A model generated the notes under the pieces. The model did no database searches. It was not told the DNA's origin and was given only the letters and a program-made list of their open reading frames with translations. Positions 35,323 through 45,161 of a DNA stretch of 64,000 nucleotides are shown here, in pieces (positions within the stretch are counted from its first letter, which is position 1; each line of letters opens with the position of its first letter). The translations under genes and the position numbers were made by a program. Origin of the DNA: Streptomyces sp. TLI_146. Its GTDB lineage: Bacteria > Actinomycetota > Actinomycetes > Streptomycetales > Streptomycetaceae. The stretch spans positions 1,240,001 to 1,304,000 of the forward strand of contig NZ_PJMX01000001.1 of assembly GCF_002846415.1 (NCBI RefSeq). Reading direction: 5' to 3'.

Positions 35323-35500
35323 CAAGCCGCGCCGCATCCGCGTCCGGCGCGAGGGGCCCGTCCTCGTCGAGGGGCCCGTGGAAGTCGTCCTGGAGGACGG
35401 CACCAGCGCGGTCTCCGACCGCTGTGTGGTCGCGCTGTGCACCTGCCGCCGCAGCCGGACCTACCCGTGGTGCGACACCAGCCACCGCCGCCGCGTATGA
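35303..35500 (+). CDS. CDGSH-type iron-sulfur protein
   Basis: 65 residues from the GTG at 35303, overlapping the methyltransferase gene by 20 bases. The C-terminal motif CTCRRSRTYPWCDTSH gives the C-x-C-x8-C-x3-H pattern, with ligands Cys46, Cys48, Cys57 and His61, of the 2Fe-2S CDGSH fold. CDTSH replaces the usual CDGSH, with ligand spacing kept. Such proteins transfer Fe-S clusters or electrons and sense redox state. It is the last gene of the iron-enzyme cluster and converges on the molybdenum hydroxylase operon. Confidence 0.9.
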   Translation: MPNDPSDKPRRIRVRREGPVLVEGPVEVVLEDGTSAVSDRCVVALCTCRRSRTYPWCDTSHRRRV

Positions 35501-35503
35501 GCG

Positions 35504-37591
35504 TCAGAGGTGTACGCGGTCCGGGGTGAGCGGCAGTTCACGGAAGCGGACGCCGGTGGCGTGGTGCACCGCGTTGCCGATCGCGGCGGCCGTGCCCACG
35601 ATGCCGATCTCCCCGATGCCCTTGCTGCCCATCGGATTGAGGTGGGAGTCCTCCTCGTCGATCCAGTGCGCCTCGATCGCGGGCACGTCGGCGTGGGCGG
35701 GCACGTGGTAGCCCGCGAGGTCGCTGCCGATGAAGGCGCCGGAGGCGGGGTCCACGCTGCCGCCCTCGGTGAGCGCCATGCCGAGGCCCATCACCATGCC
35801 GCCGATGAACTGGGAGCGGGCGGTGCGCGCGTTGAGGATCCGCCCCGCCGCGTACACCCCGAGCAGCCGTCGCACCCGTACCTCACCGGTGACGGTGTCG
35901 ACGGCGGCTTCGGCGAAGTGGGCGCCGAACGCGTGCCGCGCGTAGGGGGACTCCGCGTCCGCGGTGCCCTCGGTGTCGGTGGACGCCGTCAGTCCCCCGG
36001 GCGGCAACGGGCCGGTCCGCTCGGCGAGTTGGCGCACCAGGGACCGGCACGCCTCGTCCACGGCCCAGCCCCAGGACGCCGTCCCGGCGGACCCGCCCGC
36101 GAGCGGCGCCCTGGGCAGCCCGGTGACGCCGATCTCGGTACGGACCGAGTCCACCCGGACGCCGAGCGCCGTGGCCGCGATCTGGGTGAGTACTGTACGG
36201 GCGCCGGTGCCGATGTCGGTGGCGTTGATCCGTACGACGTACAGCCCGTCGGGGTGGGCGGTGACCGTGGCGCGGCTGGGCGAGACCAGGACGGGATAGG
36301 TGGCGGCGGCGACCCCGGTGCCGATGAGCCACGATCCTGAACGCCGCACACCCGGCCGGGGGTCGCGCCCGGCCCAGCCGAAGCGCGCCGCGCCCTCGCG
36401 CAGGCACTCGACGAGGTGCCGGCTACTGAAGGGCCGCCCGCTGTCCGGCTCGGCCGGGGGTTCGTTGGCCACCCGCAGCTCGATGGGGTCCATCCCGAGG
36501 GCGCAGGCGAGCTCGTCGACGGCGGACTCCAGGGCGTACATGCCGGGTGTCTCGCCCGGTGCGCGCATCCAGGACGGGGTGGGGACGTCCAGGGCCACCG
36601 CCCGGTGGCTGGTGCGGCTGCTCCCGCTGGCGTACATCACCCGGGCGGGCACCGCCGCCTGCTCGACGAACTCCTTGACCCGTGAGGTGTGTGTGGTGAC
36701 CTCGTGGATCAGCGAGGTGAGGATGCCGTCGGGCCGGGCGCCGAGCCGGACGCGGTGCAGGGTCGGGGCGCGGTGGCCGACCAGTTCCGTCAACTCACGT
36801 CTGGGCAGGGCGAGTTGGACCGGCCGTCCGGTGTGCCGGGCGGCCAGTGCCGCGAGGACGACATGGGGGCGGGGCGTGCCTTTGGAGCCGAAGCCGCCGC
36901 CGACGTGCTCGCAGACGACGCTCACCCGTTCCTCGGGCAGCGCGAAGAGCTTGGCCAGGGTGGCGCGCACGGTGTCGCCGCCCTGGCTGGAGTCGAACAC
37001 GGTGAGCGCGCCGTCCCGCCAGAGCGCGGTCGCGCCGTGCGGCTCCATGGGGTGGTTGTGCAGCGGCGGCACCGCGTACGACACGTCCACCCGGACCGCC
37101 GCGTCGGCGAACGCCCCTTCCGGATCGCCCTGCCGGCGCTCCCCCGGGTGGCCCCCGTTGACCTCCTCGGGGTGGTAGGCCCCCGGGTGGTCCACCGTCA
37201 GGGTCACGTCGTGCGGCTCGCTCGCGTAACGCACCCGTACGGCCCCGGCGGCCGCCCGGGCCGTCTCCAGGGTCTCGGCGACGGCCAGGGCGACCGGCCA
37301 GCCGTGGTGCGGCACCCGGGAGTCCTGGAGCACGGCCAGCGTCGGATCGTCCGCGTCGGCGAGACGCGGGGCGGAGTCCGGGGTGAGGACGGCCAGCACG
37401 CCGGGCAGCGCGAGCGCCGCCGAGGTGTCGAGGGAGACGACCGTGCCGCGCGCGACGGTGGCGGGCACCGGCCAGGCGTACACCCGGCCCGGCGGCGCGT
37501 ACTCCGTCGCGTATTTCGCGGCGCCGGTCACCTTCGCGCGCCCCTCCCGGCGCTCGACCGGCGCACCCGGGGCGCTCGGGGTCGCTCCCAC
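35504..37591 (-). CDS. Molybdenum hydroxylase, molybdopterin-binding subunit (PaoC/YagR-like)
   Basis: 695 residues from the GTG at 37591, with GAGAGGAG upstream; a longer frame is open but lacks homology. It belongs to the xanthine dehydrogenase/aldehyde oxidase large-subunit family: VERREGRAKVTGAAKYATEY at the start, CEHVGGGFGSKGTPRPHVVL in the middle, and catalytic glutamate in KGIGEIGIVGTAAAIGNAVH near the C-terminus. It would carry molybdopterin cytosine dinucleotide and oxidise an aldehyde or N-heterocycle. It is the last gene of a three-gene operon with the FAD and 2Fe-2S subunits. The FAD subunit type (see next entry) points to PaoABC rather than classic xanthine dehydrogenase. Confidence 0.92.
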   Translation of the reverse strand: MGATPSAPGAPVERREGRAKVTGAAKYATEYAPPGRVYAWPVPATVARGTVVSLDTSAALALPGVLAVLTPDSAPRLADADDPTLAVLQDSRVPHHGWPVALAVAETLETARAAAGAVRVRYASEPHDVTLTVDHPGAYHPEEVNGGHPGERRQGDPEGAFADAAVRVDVSYAVPPLHNHPMEPHGATALWRDGALTVFDSSQGGDTVRATLAKLFALPEERVSVVCEHVGGGFGSKGTPRPHVVLAALAARHTGRPVQLALPRRELTELVGHRAPTLHRVRLGARPDGILTSLIHEVTTHTSRVKEFVEQAAVPARVMYASGSSRTSHRAVALDVPTPSWMRAPGETPGMYALESAVDELACALGMDPIELRVANEPPAEPDSGRPFSSRHLVECLREGAARFGWAGRDPRPGVRRSGSWLIGTGVAAATYPVLVSPSRATVTAHPDGLYVVRINATDIGTGARTVLTQIAATALGVRVDSVRTEIGVTGLPRAPLAGGSAGTASWGWAVDEACRSLVRQLAERTGPLPPGGLTASTDTEGTADAESPYARHAFGAHFAEAAVDTVTGEVRVRRLLGVYAAGRILNARTARSQFIGGMVMGLGMALTEGGSVDPASGAFIGSDLAGYHVPAHADVPAIEAHWIDEEDSHLNPMGSKGIGEIGIVGTAAAIGNAVHHATGVRFRELPLTPDRVHL

Positions 37592-37635
37592 GGCGGCTCT
37601 CCTCTCAGGGGTCGGGGGCGGTGGGCCCCGGCCGA

Positions 37636-38622
37636 TCAGGTCGGGGCGGTCAGCGAGCCGAGCACTTCGCAGGCGAGGTCGCGGGCGAGGGACACCTTGT
37701 AGGCGTTGTCCCGCAGCGGGACGGCGGCGGCGAGCTCGGCGTCCACGGCCCGGGCGACGGCCTCGGGGGTGGGCGCACTGCCCAGCAGCGCGGCCTCCGT
37801 CCGCCGGGCGCGCCACGGGCGGTGGGCCAGACCACCGAACGCGACCCCGATGTGCCGGACCACGCCGCCCCGCATCTGGACGGCGGCGGCGACGGAGGCG
37901 AGCGCGAAGGCGAACGACGCCCGGTCCCGTGCCTTGCGGTAGCGCGAGACGGTGCCGCCGGGCAGGGGCGGCAGCAGCACCCCGGTGATGAGTTCACCCG
38001 GGTTGATCACGGTGTCCTGGTCGGGGCTGTCCTGCGGCAGCCGGTGGAATTCGGTCAGCTCGACCGTCCGGCCGCCGCCCGGTCCCGCCATCTCGACCAC
38101 CGCGTCGAGCGCCGCCAGCGCCACGGCCAGGTCGGAGGGGTGGGTGGCGACGCAGTGCTCCGAGTGGCCGAGCACCGCGTGGTCGCGGTTGACGCCGTCC
38201 AGGGCGCCGCAGCCGCTGCCCGGCACCCGCTTGTTGCACGGCTTCCCGACGTCCTGGAAGTAGGCGCAGCGGGTGCGCTGGAGGAGGTTTCCCGCGGTGG
38301 TGGCCACGTTGCGGAGCTGGCCCGAGGCTCCGCTGAGCAGCGCCTGCGACAGCACCGGATACCGCTCGCGGACCAGCGGATGCCCGGCGAGGTCGCTGTT
38401 GCGCACGGTCGCGCCGATCCGCAGCGCGCCGTCGGGCAGCTCCTCCACCTGATCCAGGGGCAGCCGCGTGATGTCGATGAGCACCTCGGGCCGTTCCACA
38501 CCGAGCTTCATCAGGTCGACGAGGTTGGTCCCGCCGCCCAGGTACCGCGCTTCCGGGCGCCCCGCATGGGCGGCGGCCGCCTCGGCGACGCTCCCGGCTC
38601 TCACGTACAGCAGCGGCTTCAC
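37636..38622 (-). CDS. Molybdenum hydroxylase, FAD-binding subunit with extra Fe-S loop (PaoB/YagS-like)
   Basis: 328 residues from the GTG at 38622; its ribosome site GGAGGTGATC is near-perfect. The FAD-binding fold of the CO dehydrogenase flavoprotein family is clear (YLGGGTNLVDLMKLGVERPE, TTAGNLLQRTRC). An additional cysteine-rich loop, CAYFQDVGKPCNKRVPGSGC through HSEHCVATHPSDLAV, matches the 4Fe-4S insertion of PaoB and 4-hydroxybenzoyl-CoA reductase. The cluster lets electrons pass between subunits at low potential. The start codon overlaps the stop codon of the upstream 2Fe-2S gene (GTGA), so the two are coupled. Forty-four bases separate it from the molybdopterin subunit gene. Confidence 0.92.
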   Translation of the reverse strand: MKPLLYVRAGSVAEAAAAHAGRPEARYLGGGTNLVDLMKLGVERPEVLIDITRLPLDQVEELPDGALRIGATVRNSDLAGHPLVRERYPVLSQALLSGASGQLRNVATTAGNLLQRTRCAYFQDVGKPCNKRVPGSGCGALDGVNRDHAVLGHSEHCVATHPSDLAVALAALDAVVEMAGPGGGRTVELTEFHRLPQDSPDQDTVINPGELITGVLLPPLPGGTVSRYRKARDRASFAFALASVAAAVQMRGGVVRHIGVAFGGLAHRPWRARRTEAALLGSAPTPEAVARAVDAELAAAVPLRDNAYKVSLARDLACEVLGSLTAPT

Positions 38623-39254
38623 GCGATCACCTCCCGCGCGGCGACATCGCGTACGACCACTTCCTGCACGGCCTCCACGATGTGCGGATACGCCCCGCAG
38701 CGGCACAGGTTGCCGCTCAGCCGCTCCCGGATCTCCTCCACGGTCAGGCGCACCGGGGCGCCGGTCGGCCGGTCGGTGTCGGTGACGACCGAGGGCTGGC
38801 CGGCCTTCGCCTCCTCCAGCATTCCCACGGCCGAGCAGAGCTGGCCGGGTGTGCAGTAGCCGCACTGGAGCGCGTCCCGGTCCAGGAACGCCCGTTGCAG
38901 TGGGTGCAGATCACCGTCCGCGCCCGCCGCCTCGGCGAGCCCCTCCACGGTGACGACCTCGCATCCCTCCTGCGCGACCGCGAGCAGCAGACAGCTGTTG
39001 ACCCGTCTGCCGTCGACGAGCACGGTGCACGCCCCGCACTGGCCCTGGTCGCAGCCCTTCTTCGACCCGGTGAGGGCGAGGTGCTCGCGCAGCAGGTCCA
39101 GGAGCGTGGTGCGGTGGTCGAGCTCGATGACGTGGACGGTGTCGTTCACCCACAGGGTCATGCGCGAGTGCGTGGGCGGGAGCACGCCACCGCGGTCGGC
39201 CGGTCCGGAGTCGGGCTCGGGGCTGTGCTCACGCGGGCGGTCGCTTGCTTCCAT
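38619..39254 (-). CDS. Molybdenum hydroxylase, 2Fe-2S subunit (PaoA/YagT-like)
   Basis: 211 residues from the ATG at 39254 (GAGGAG eight bases upstream). The plant-ferredoxin domain has CDQGQCGACTVLVDG with the first 2Fe-2S ligands and a later cysteine in VNSCLL. The alpha-helical domain binds the second cluster with CGYCTPGQLCS and LSGNLCRCGAYP. The N-terminal 40 residues are Pro/Glu/Arg-rich with no twin-arginine motif or signal helix. PaoA of E. coli is exported by Tat, so this enzyme is likely cytoplasmic. It starts the operon. Confidence 0.92.
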   Translation of the reverse strand: MEASDRPREHSPEPDSGPADRGGVLPPTHSRMTLWVNDTVHVIELDHRTTLLDLLREHLALTGSKKGCDQGQCGACTVLVDGRRVNSCLLLAVAQEGCEVVTVEGLAEAAGADGDLHPLQRAFLDRDALQCGYCTPGQLCSAVGMLEEAKAGQPSVVTDTDRPTGAPVRLTVEEIRERLSGNLCRCGAYPHIVEAVQEVVVRDVAAREVIA

Positions 39255-39406
39255 CCTCACGGCTCCTCGGTCTGACGGGTCGGCGGCTTCTCCACACCCT
39301 CGTACAGCCGTCGCCCTCCGGCATCTCGGCGGCCCCTCCCACTGCTCCGCGCGCCGGTCGTGCGCCCCTGCGCCGGGGGCGTACCGGCCGACTGGCGCAA
39401 ACGCAC

Positions 39407-39424
39407 ACCGGTTCGACCGGTTCG
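39407..39424. repeat. 9-bp tandem repeat overlapping the YbdK-like promoter
   Basis: Two adjacent copies of ACCGGTTCG (39407-39415 and 39416-39424). They run from just before the candidate -35 into the spacer of the promoter at 39410-39435, so a bound regulator would compete with RNA polymerase. Confidence 0.6.
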
Positions 39425-39435
39425 GGCGCGGGTAA
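39410..39435 (+). promoter_or_regulatory. Candidate SigB/SigF-type promoter for the YbdK-like gene
   Basis: GGTT (39410-39413), 16 bases, GGGTAA (39430-39435). It resembles the GGTTT/GGGTA promoters of SigF-type factors and GNNT-N14-16-GGGTA of SigB. The ATG lies 10 bases after the -10, so the mRNA would be nearly leaderless; no ribosome site is visible. Confidence 0.4.
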
Positions 39436-39444
39436 CCACCTCTC

Positions 39445-40536
39445 ATGCTCACCTTTGGGGTCGAAGAAGAGTATTTGCTGGTGGACCCCGTGACCGGCCG
39501 GCCCCTGCCCCGTTCGGAAGAGGTAAGGGCACTGACCGGGCCGGACACGGTCGGGGAGCCGGAGGTGCAGGCCGAGCTGCTCCAGGCTCAGGTGGAGGTG
39601 GCGACCCCGGTCTGCCTGGCCCTGGCGGAGCTGGGGGGCCATCTGGTGCGTCTGCGGCACACGGTGGGGACCGCGGCGGAGCGCGTGGGCTGCAGGGTCG
39701 CCGCCGTGGGGGCCGCCCCCGTCAACGGCGCGGGGCCCGTCCCGGTCACTCCGCGGCCGCGCTATCTGGCGATGCAGACGAACGCGGGGCAGCTGGTCGA
39801 CGAGCAGCTGATCAACGGTATGCATGTGCACGTCGGGGTGCCCGACCGGGAGGTCGGCGTCGCCGTCCTCAACCGGATCCGCGTCTGGCTGCCCACCCTG
39901 CTCGCCATGTCGGCCAACTCACCGCTGTGGCACGGCCGCGACACCGGCTTCGCCAGCTGGCGCACCCTGGTCTTCAGCCGCTGGCCGGTCAGCGGCCCCC
40001 CGCCGCGCTTCGCCGACCTCGACGACTACGAGAGCCGTGCGGAGGCGCTCATCACCGCCGGGGCGGTCAGCGACAGCGGGCAGCTCTACTGGCACGCGCG
40101 CCTCTCCGAGCGCTACCCCACCATCGAGGTGCGCTGTCTCGACGTGCAGGTGCGGGTCGACGAGGCGGTGATGCTCGCCGGGATCATCCGTGCCCTGGTC
40201 GCCACCGCGATCCGCGAGCACAAGGACGGCGAGCCGGTACCGGAGTGCCCGCTCGAACTGCTCCAGGCCGCGACCTGGCGCGCCGCCCGGGAAGGCCTCA
40301 ACGGCGTCCTGCTCGATCCCGCCGGACAGCGGCGCAGCTGCGGCGACGTGCTGTGCCAGCTGGCCCGGCACATCGGCCCCGCCCTGGAGGCGTCGGGCGA
40401 CGGGCTTGAGGTCAACTCCATGATGCAGCGGCTCCTGCGCCGGGGAACCGGCGCCGACCGGCAGCACCGGGCCTTCACGGAAGGCGGGATTCCGGCGGTG
40501 ATCGGCCTGATCACGAGCGAGAGCGTCAGGACCTAG
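39445..40536 (+). CDS. Carboxylate-amine ligase, glutamate-cysteine ligase family 2 (YbdK-like)
   Basis: 363 residues from the ATG at 39445, exactly where the family begins ([20 protein letters not shown]). Other family motifs are [20 protein letters not shown] and [20 protein letters not shown]. This ATP-grasp-like GCS2 family includes YbdK of E. coli, with weak glutamate-cysteine ligase activity, and relatives in natural product and thiol chemistry. Actinobacteria make mycothiol rather than glutathione, so gamma-glutamylcysteine is not the obvious product here. It has the candidate stress promoter noted above and stands divergent from the molybdenum hydroxylase operon. Confidence 0.9.
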   Translation: MLTFGVEEEYLLVDPVTGRPLPRSEEVRALTGPDTVGEPEVQAELLQAQVEVATPVCLALAELGGHLVRLRHTVGTAAERVGCRVAAVGAAPVNGAGPVPVTPRPRYLAMQTNAGQLVDEQLINGMHVHVGVPDREVGVAVLNRIRVWLPTLLAMSANSPLWHGRDTGFASWRTLVFSRWPVSGPPPRFADLDDYESRAEALITAGAVSDSGQLYWHARLSERYPTIEVRCLDVQVRVDEAVMLAGIIRALVATAIREHKDGEPVPECPLELLQAATWRAAREGLNGVLLDPAGQRRSCGDVLCQLARHIGPALEASGDGLEVNSMMQRLLRRGTGADRQHRAFTEGGIPAVIGLITSESVRT

Positions 40537-40570
40537 CGCCGCTGCGTACGGGGCCGCAGGGGCGGTTCCA

Positions 40571-40615
40571 CGAAGGCCGGGTTCGACGAGGGCTGGGTTC
40601 AGACGAGGGCGGGGT

Positions 40616-40620
<5 letters not shown>
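40571..40620. repeat. Three imperfect 16-17 bp tandem units at the UvrA-like stop codon
   Basis: Units 40571-40586, 40587-40603 and 40604-40620 follow CGA(A/G)GGC(N)GGGTTC. The last unit contains the TGA stop of the leftward UvrA-like gene (40616-40618). They occupy most of the 79-base spacer between this gene and the converging YbdK-like gene. Confidence 0.75.
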
Positions 40621-43015
<2,395 letters not shown>

Positions 43016-43337
43016 CGTGTCTCCCTCTGCCGTGCGAACCGCTTTCGCGCTCCACGCCGGGATCGCGCCCGGCTCGATCTAACCAGCTCCGGGCAGCGGC
43101 GTCGCCCCGGTGCCGGCGGCGGGCGCGCACAAACACCCCGGCTTTCACACGGCCTCGCACCCAAAGTCATCCCTCGCACACACCACGAAGTTTCCCCGAA
43201 TTCCACTCCGGCGCATGCATACGGCCCGTTCCAGTGGAAATACGCTGCCACGGAATGGGCGGCGGGGGCCCGTGTGGCGGCTCCGCACACCCCTTCCTTT
43301 CGACGGCGAACCCTTTTCCGTCCGAGGAGCGCAAGTC
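43016..43337. other. Divergent intergenic region, 322 bases, no gene
   Basis: It separates the leftward UvrA-like gene from the rightward sigma gene. No coding frame is convincing. On the leftward strand a TTAGAT -10-like box lies near 43077-43082 with no good -35 match. On the rightward side, the stretch 43130-43260 is lower in GC, and contains GTTCCAGTGGAAATAC (from 43228) and a GGAATGGG motif, but I found no GGGTAC-type -10. The sigma gene's promoter is therefore unassigned. Confidence 0.5.
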
Positions 43338-44138
43338 ATGTCCACTCACTGCGCCAATCGCCGCTATGACGACACACCGGATACCGATGAAGCGTTCGTA
43401 CGACTCGCCGCACTGCCCGACGGACCCGAACGGGCGGCACTGCGCGAAGAGTTGGTTAATTCCTGGCTCCCCCTCTCGGAACGGCTCGCCGGACGTTTCC
43501 GCGACCGCGGCGAATCCGTGGAGGATCTGCGCCAGGTCGCCGCCGTGGGCCTGCTGAAAGCCGTCGACGGCTTCGATCCCGCCCAGGGCACGCCGTTCGC
43601 CGCCTACGCCGTTCCCACCATCACCGGCGAGATCAAACGCCACTTCCGCGACCACATGTGGACCCTCCACGTGCCGCGCCGCGTCCAGGAACTCCGCAAC
43701 CGCGTCCGTACGGCCCGCCACGAGCTGCAGTGCGCCGGAACCGGCGAACCGACCGTCCGGGACCTGGCGCAACACACCGGTCTGAGCGAGACGGACGTAC
43801 GGGACGGTCTGGAGGCTCTTGACAGCTTCCGCGCCATGTCCCTGGACGCCGAACAGCCCGGCGACACCCAGGGCTCGTACACGCTGGCCGACACCATCGG
43901 CTCCGAGGACCCGGCGCTCGACACACTGATCGACCGCGAGTCCGTCAAGCCCGGTCTGCGCGAACTCCCCGCCCGCGAGCGGGAGATCCTCTATCTGCGC
44001 TACTTCCAGGGCATGACGCAGAAGAACATCGGCCGTGAACTCGGCATCTCCCAGATGCACGTGTGCCGGCTGCTGCGCCAGTGCTGCACGCGGCTGCGCG
44101 AGGAGGCGATGTGCGCGGCGCCGGGCGAGGCGGCGTGA
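43338..44138 (+). CDS. SigB/SigF/SigG-family sigma factor, shorter and divergent
   Basis: 266 residues from the ATG at 43338, with GAGGAG eight bases upstream. Region 2 is present but divergent (NSWLPLSERLAGRFRDRGES, DLRQVAAVGLLKAVDGFD, AAYAVPTITGEIKRHFRD). Region 3 follows (HVPRRVQELRNRVRTARHEL), then region 4 (LPAREREILYLRYFQGMTQK and a helix-turn-helix IGRELGISQMHVCRLLRQCC). The C-terminus is unusually cysteine-rich (QCCTRLREEAMC), unlike the two other sigma factors here. It has no anti-sigma gene adjacent. A hairpin terminator follows. Confidence 0.92.
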   Translation: MSTHCANRRYDDTPDTDEAFVRLAALPDGPERAALREELVNSWLPLSERLAGRFRDRGESVEDLRQVAAVGLLKAVDGFDPAQGTPFAAYAVPTITGEIKRHFRDHMWTLHVPRRVQELRNRVRTARHELQCAGTGEPTVRDLAQHTGLSETDVRDGLEALDSFRAMSLDAEQPGDTQGSYTLADTIGSEDPALDTLIDRESVKPGLRELPAREREILYLRYFQGMTQKNIGRELGISQMHVCRLLRQCCTRLREEAMCAAPGEAA

Positions 44139-44155
44139 GCGGCGAACGCAGCGGG

Positions 44156-44183
44156 GCCGCCCGGAACTGCCGTTCCGGGCGGC
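44156..44183 (+). terminator. Hairpin terminator after the sigma gene
   Basis: GCCGCCCGGAAC-TGCC-GTTCCGGGCGGC: twelve perfect base pairs and a 4-base loop, 17 bases after the stop at 44138. It can also end the leftward PRC-barrel transcript. Confidence 0.8.
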
Positions 44184-44244
44184 GCCACTGAGGGAGATCT
44201 TGCTCTTGTGTGCTCGGTTGTGCTCGATGGTCCTGATGCCGACG

Positions 44245-44601
44245 TCAGACGACCGGCGGGCGACCGCTGTAGTAGCCACCGACCTGGTCGTGGTAGCCGG
44301 GGTCACCGAGGTGCTTCTCCCGGTCGAACTCGGGGGCGGACTTGATCTCGGCCTTCGTACGGTCCACGTAGACCTTCTTCTCGGCCGCGTCGAGCCGCGT
44401 CACGGTACCGGCGGGCAGCAGCACATGCTTGCCGAAGATCCAGATGCCGGTGTCGACGACGATGTACGCGGAGCCGACCTCGTCCGAGTGCTTGTCGACC
44501 TTGCCGATGCTCCCGTCGGTGGCCTCGACGCTCCAGCCGCGCAGATCCGCGCCGGCGAGGTGGCCACTGGTTTCCGGGTAGCCCCAGATGTTCTCAGTCA
44601 T
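44245..44601 (-). CDS. PRC-barrel domain protein
   Basis: 118 residues from the ATG at 44601 (AAAGGA upstream, ten-base spacing). The PRC-barrel (ADLRGWSVEATDGSIGKVDK, SDEVGSAYIVVDTGIW, RLDAAEKKVYVDRTKAEIKS) fills about residues 15-90. A charged tail follows with GDPGYHDQVGGYYSGRP. PRC-barrels are small beta-barrels that bind RNA, membranes or photosynthetic proteins; these stand-alone actinobacterial ones are stress-linked and uncharacterised. It is close to the hydrophobic peptide gene and the sigma factor, so a stress regulon is likely. Confidence 0.88.
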   Translation of the reverse strand: MTENIWGYPETSGHLAGADLRGWSVEATDGSIGKVDKHSDEVGSAYIVVDTGIWIFGKHVLLPAGTVTRLDAAEKKVYVDRTKAEIKSAPEFDREKHLGDPGYHDQVGGYYSGRPPVV

Positions 44602-44810
44602 GAAACGTGATTCCTTTCGTCATGTGTGCGGCCATGTGTGCGATCGTGTGCCCGGCCGTGTGTGCGCCGGAATTCCGCATTGGTCCGCCGGAAGAGCGTC
44701 GCCGCGTAAACCATTCGGTGACGCTCTCTCCCGACGGGCCGGGTGCCCGGGTTCTTCCGGCCGACACCTCACTTTTTCGGCCTTATCGGTGCCTCCCGCG
44801 CGGAACGCCG
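44602..44810. other. Upstream region of the PRC-barrel gene, 209 bases, no gene
   Basis: It holds short imperfect repeats of TGTGTGCG between 44620 and 44668 (read rightwards) and a GTTTACG near 44706 on the leftward strand. No gene or clear promoter is recognised. Confidence 0.4.
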
Positions 44811-44972
44811 CTACCAGCGATACCAGCGGCCGGATCCGCCCTTCGGCCGGGCGACGAATCCGATGAGCCACAGGACCAGTACCGCGATCGCGATCCACCA
44901 CAGGACTTTGAGTGCGAAGCCGGCGCCGAAAAGGATCAGGACCAGCAGGAGAACGAGGAGCAAGGGGACCAT
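44811..44972 (-). CDS. Short hydrophobic membrane protein (53 residues)
   Basis: 53 residues from the ATG at 44972; GGAGGTTGAT lies just upstream. Almost the whole protein is hydrophobic, with two membrane segments (VPLLLVLLLVLILFGAGFAL and VLWWIAIAVLVLWLIGFVAR) and a short basic, aromatic tail. It matches the well-known streptomycete 'hydrophobic protein' family of unknown role. A longer frame is open upstream, but the homology begins at this ATG. It is divergent from the SDR gene. Confidence 0.85.
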   Translation of the reverse strand: MVPLLLVLLLVLILFGAGFALKVLWWIAIAVLVLWLIGFVARPKGGSGRWYRW

Positions 44973-45094
44973 GGCAATCAACCTCCAGCTCTCCGTGTGC
45001 CCCCATCGGGCGGCCACACACATTCCGGGAGACGATTTATCGGTGGACCATTCCCGGCGCCAGCGCAGCGCTCATTCACGTAAGTCGTTCAAGG

Positions 45095-45119
45095 GAATGG
45101 GGAGGCTTCCGAGGGGTAC
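45095..45119 (+). promoter_or_regulatory. Weak candidate SigB-type promoter for the SDR gene
   Basis: GAAT (45095-45098), 15 bases, GGGTAC (45114-45119). It formally fits GNNT-N14-16-GGGTAC but has no GTT. Initiation would be about 35-40 bases before the ATG at 45162. Confidence 0.35.
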
Positions 45120-45161
45120 CCCACCACGGGATTGCCGATGCCCGGAGGGACGGACGAGATC

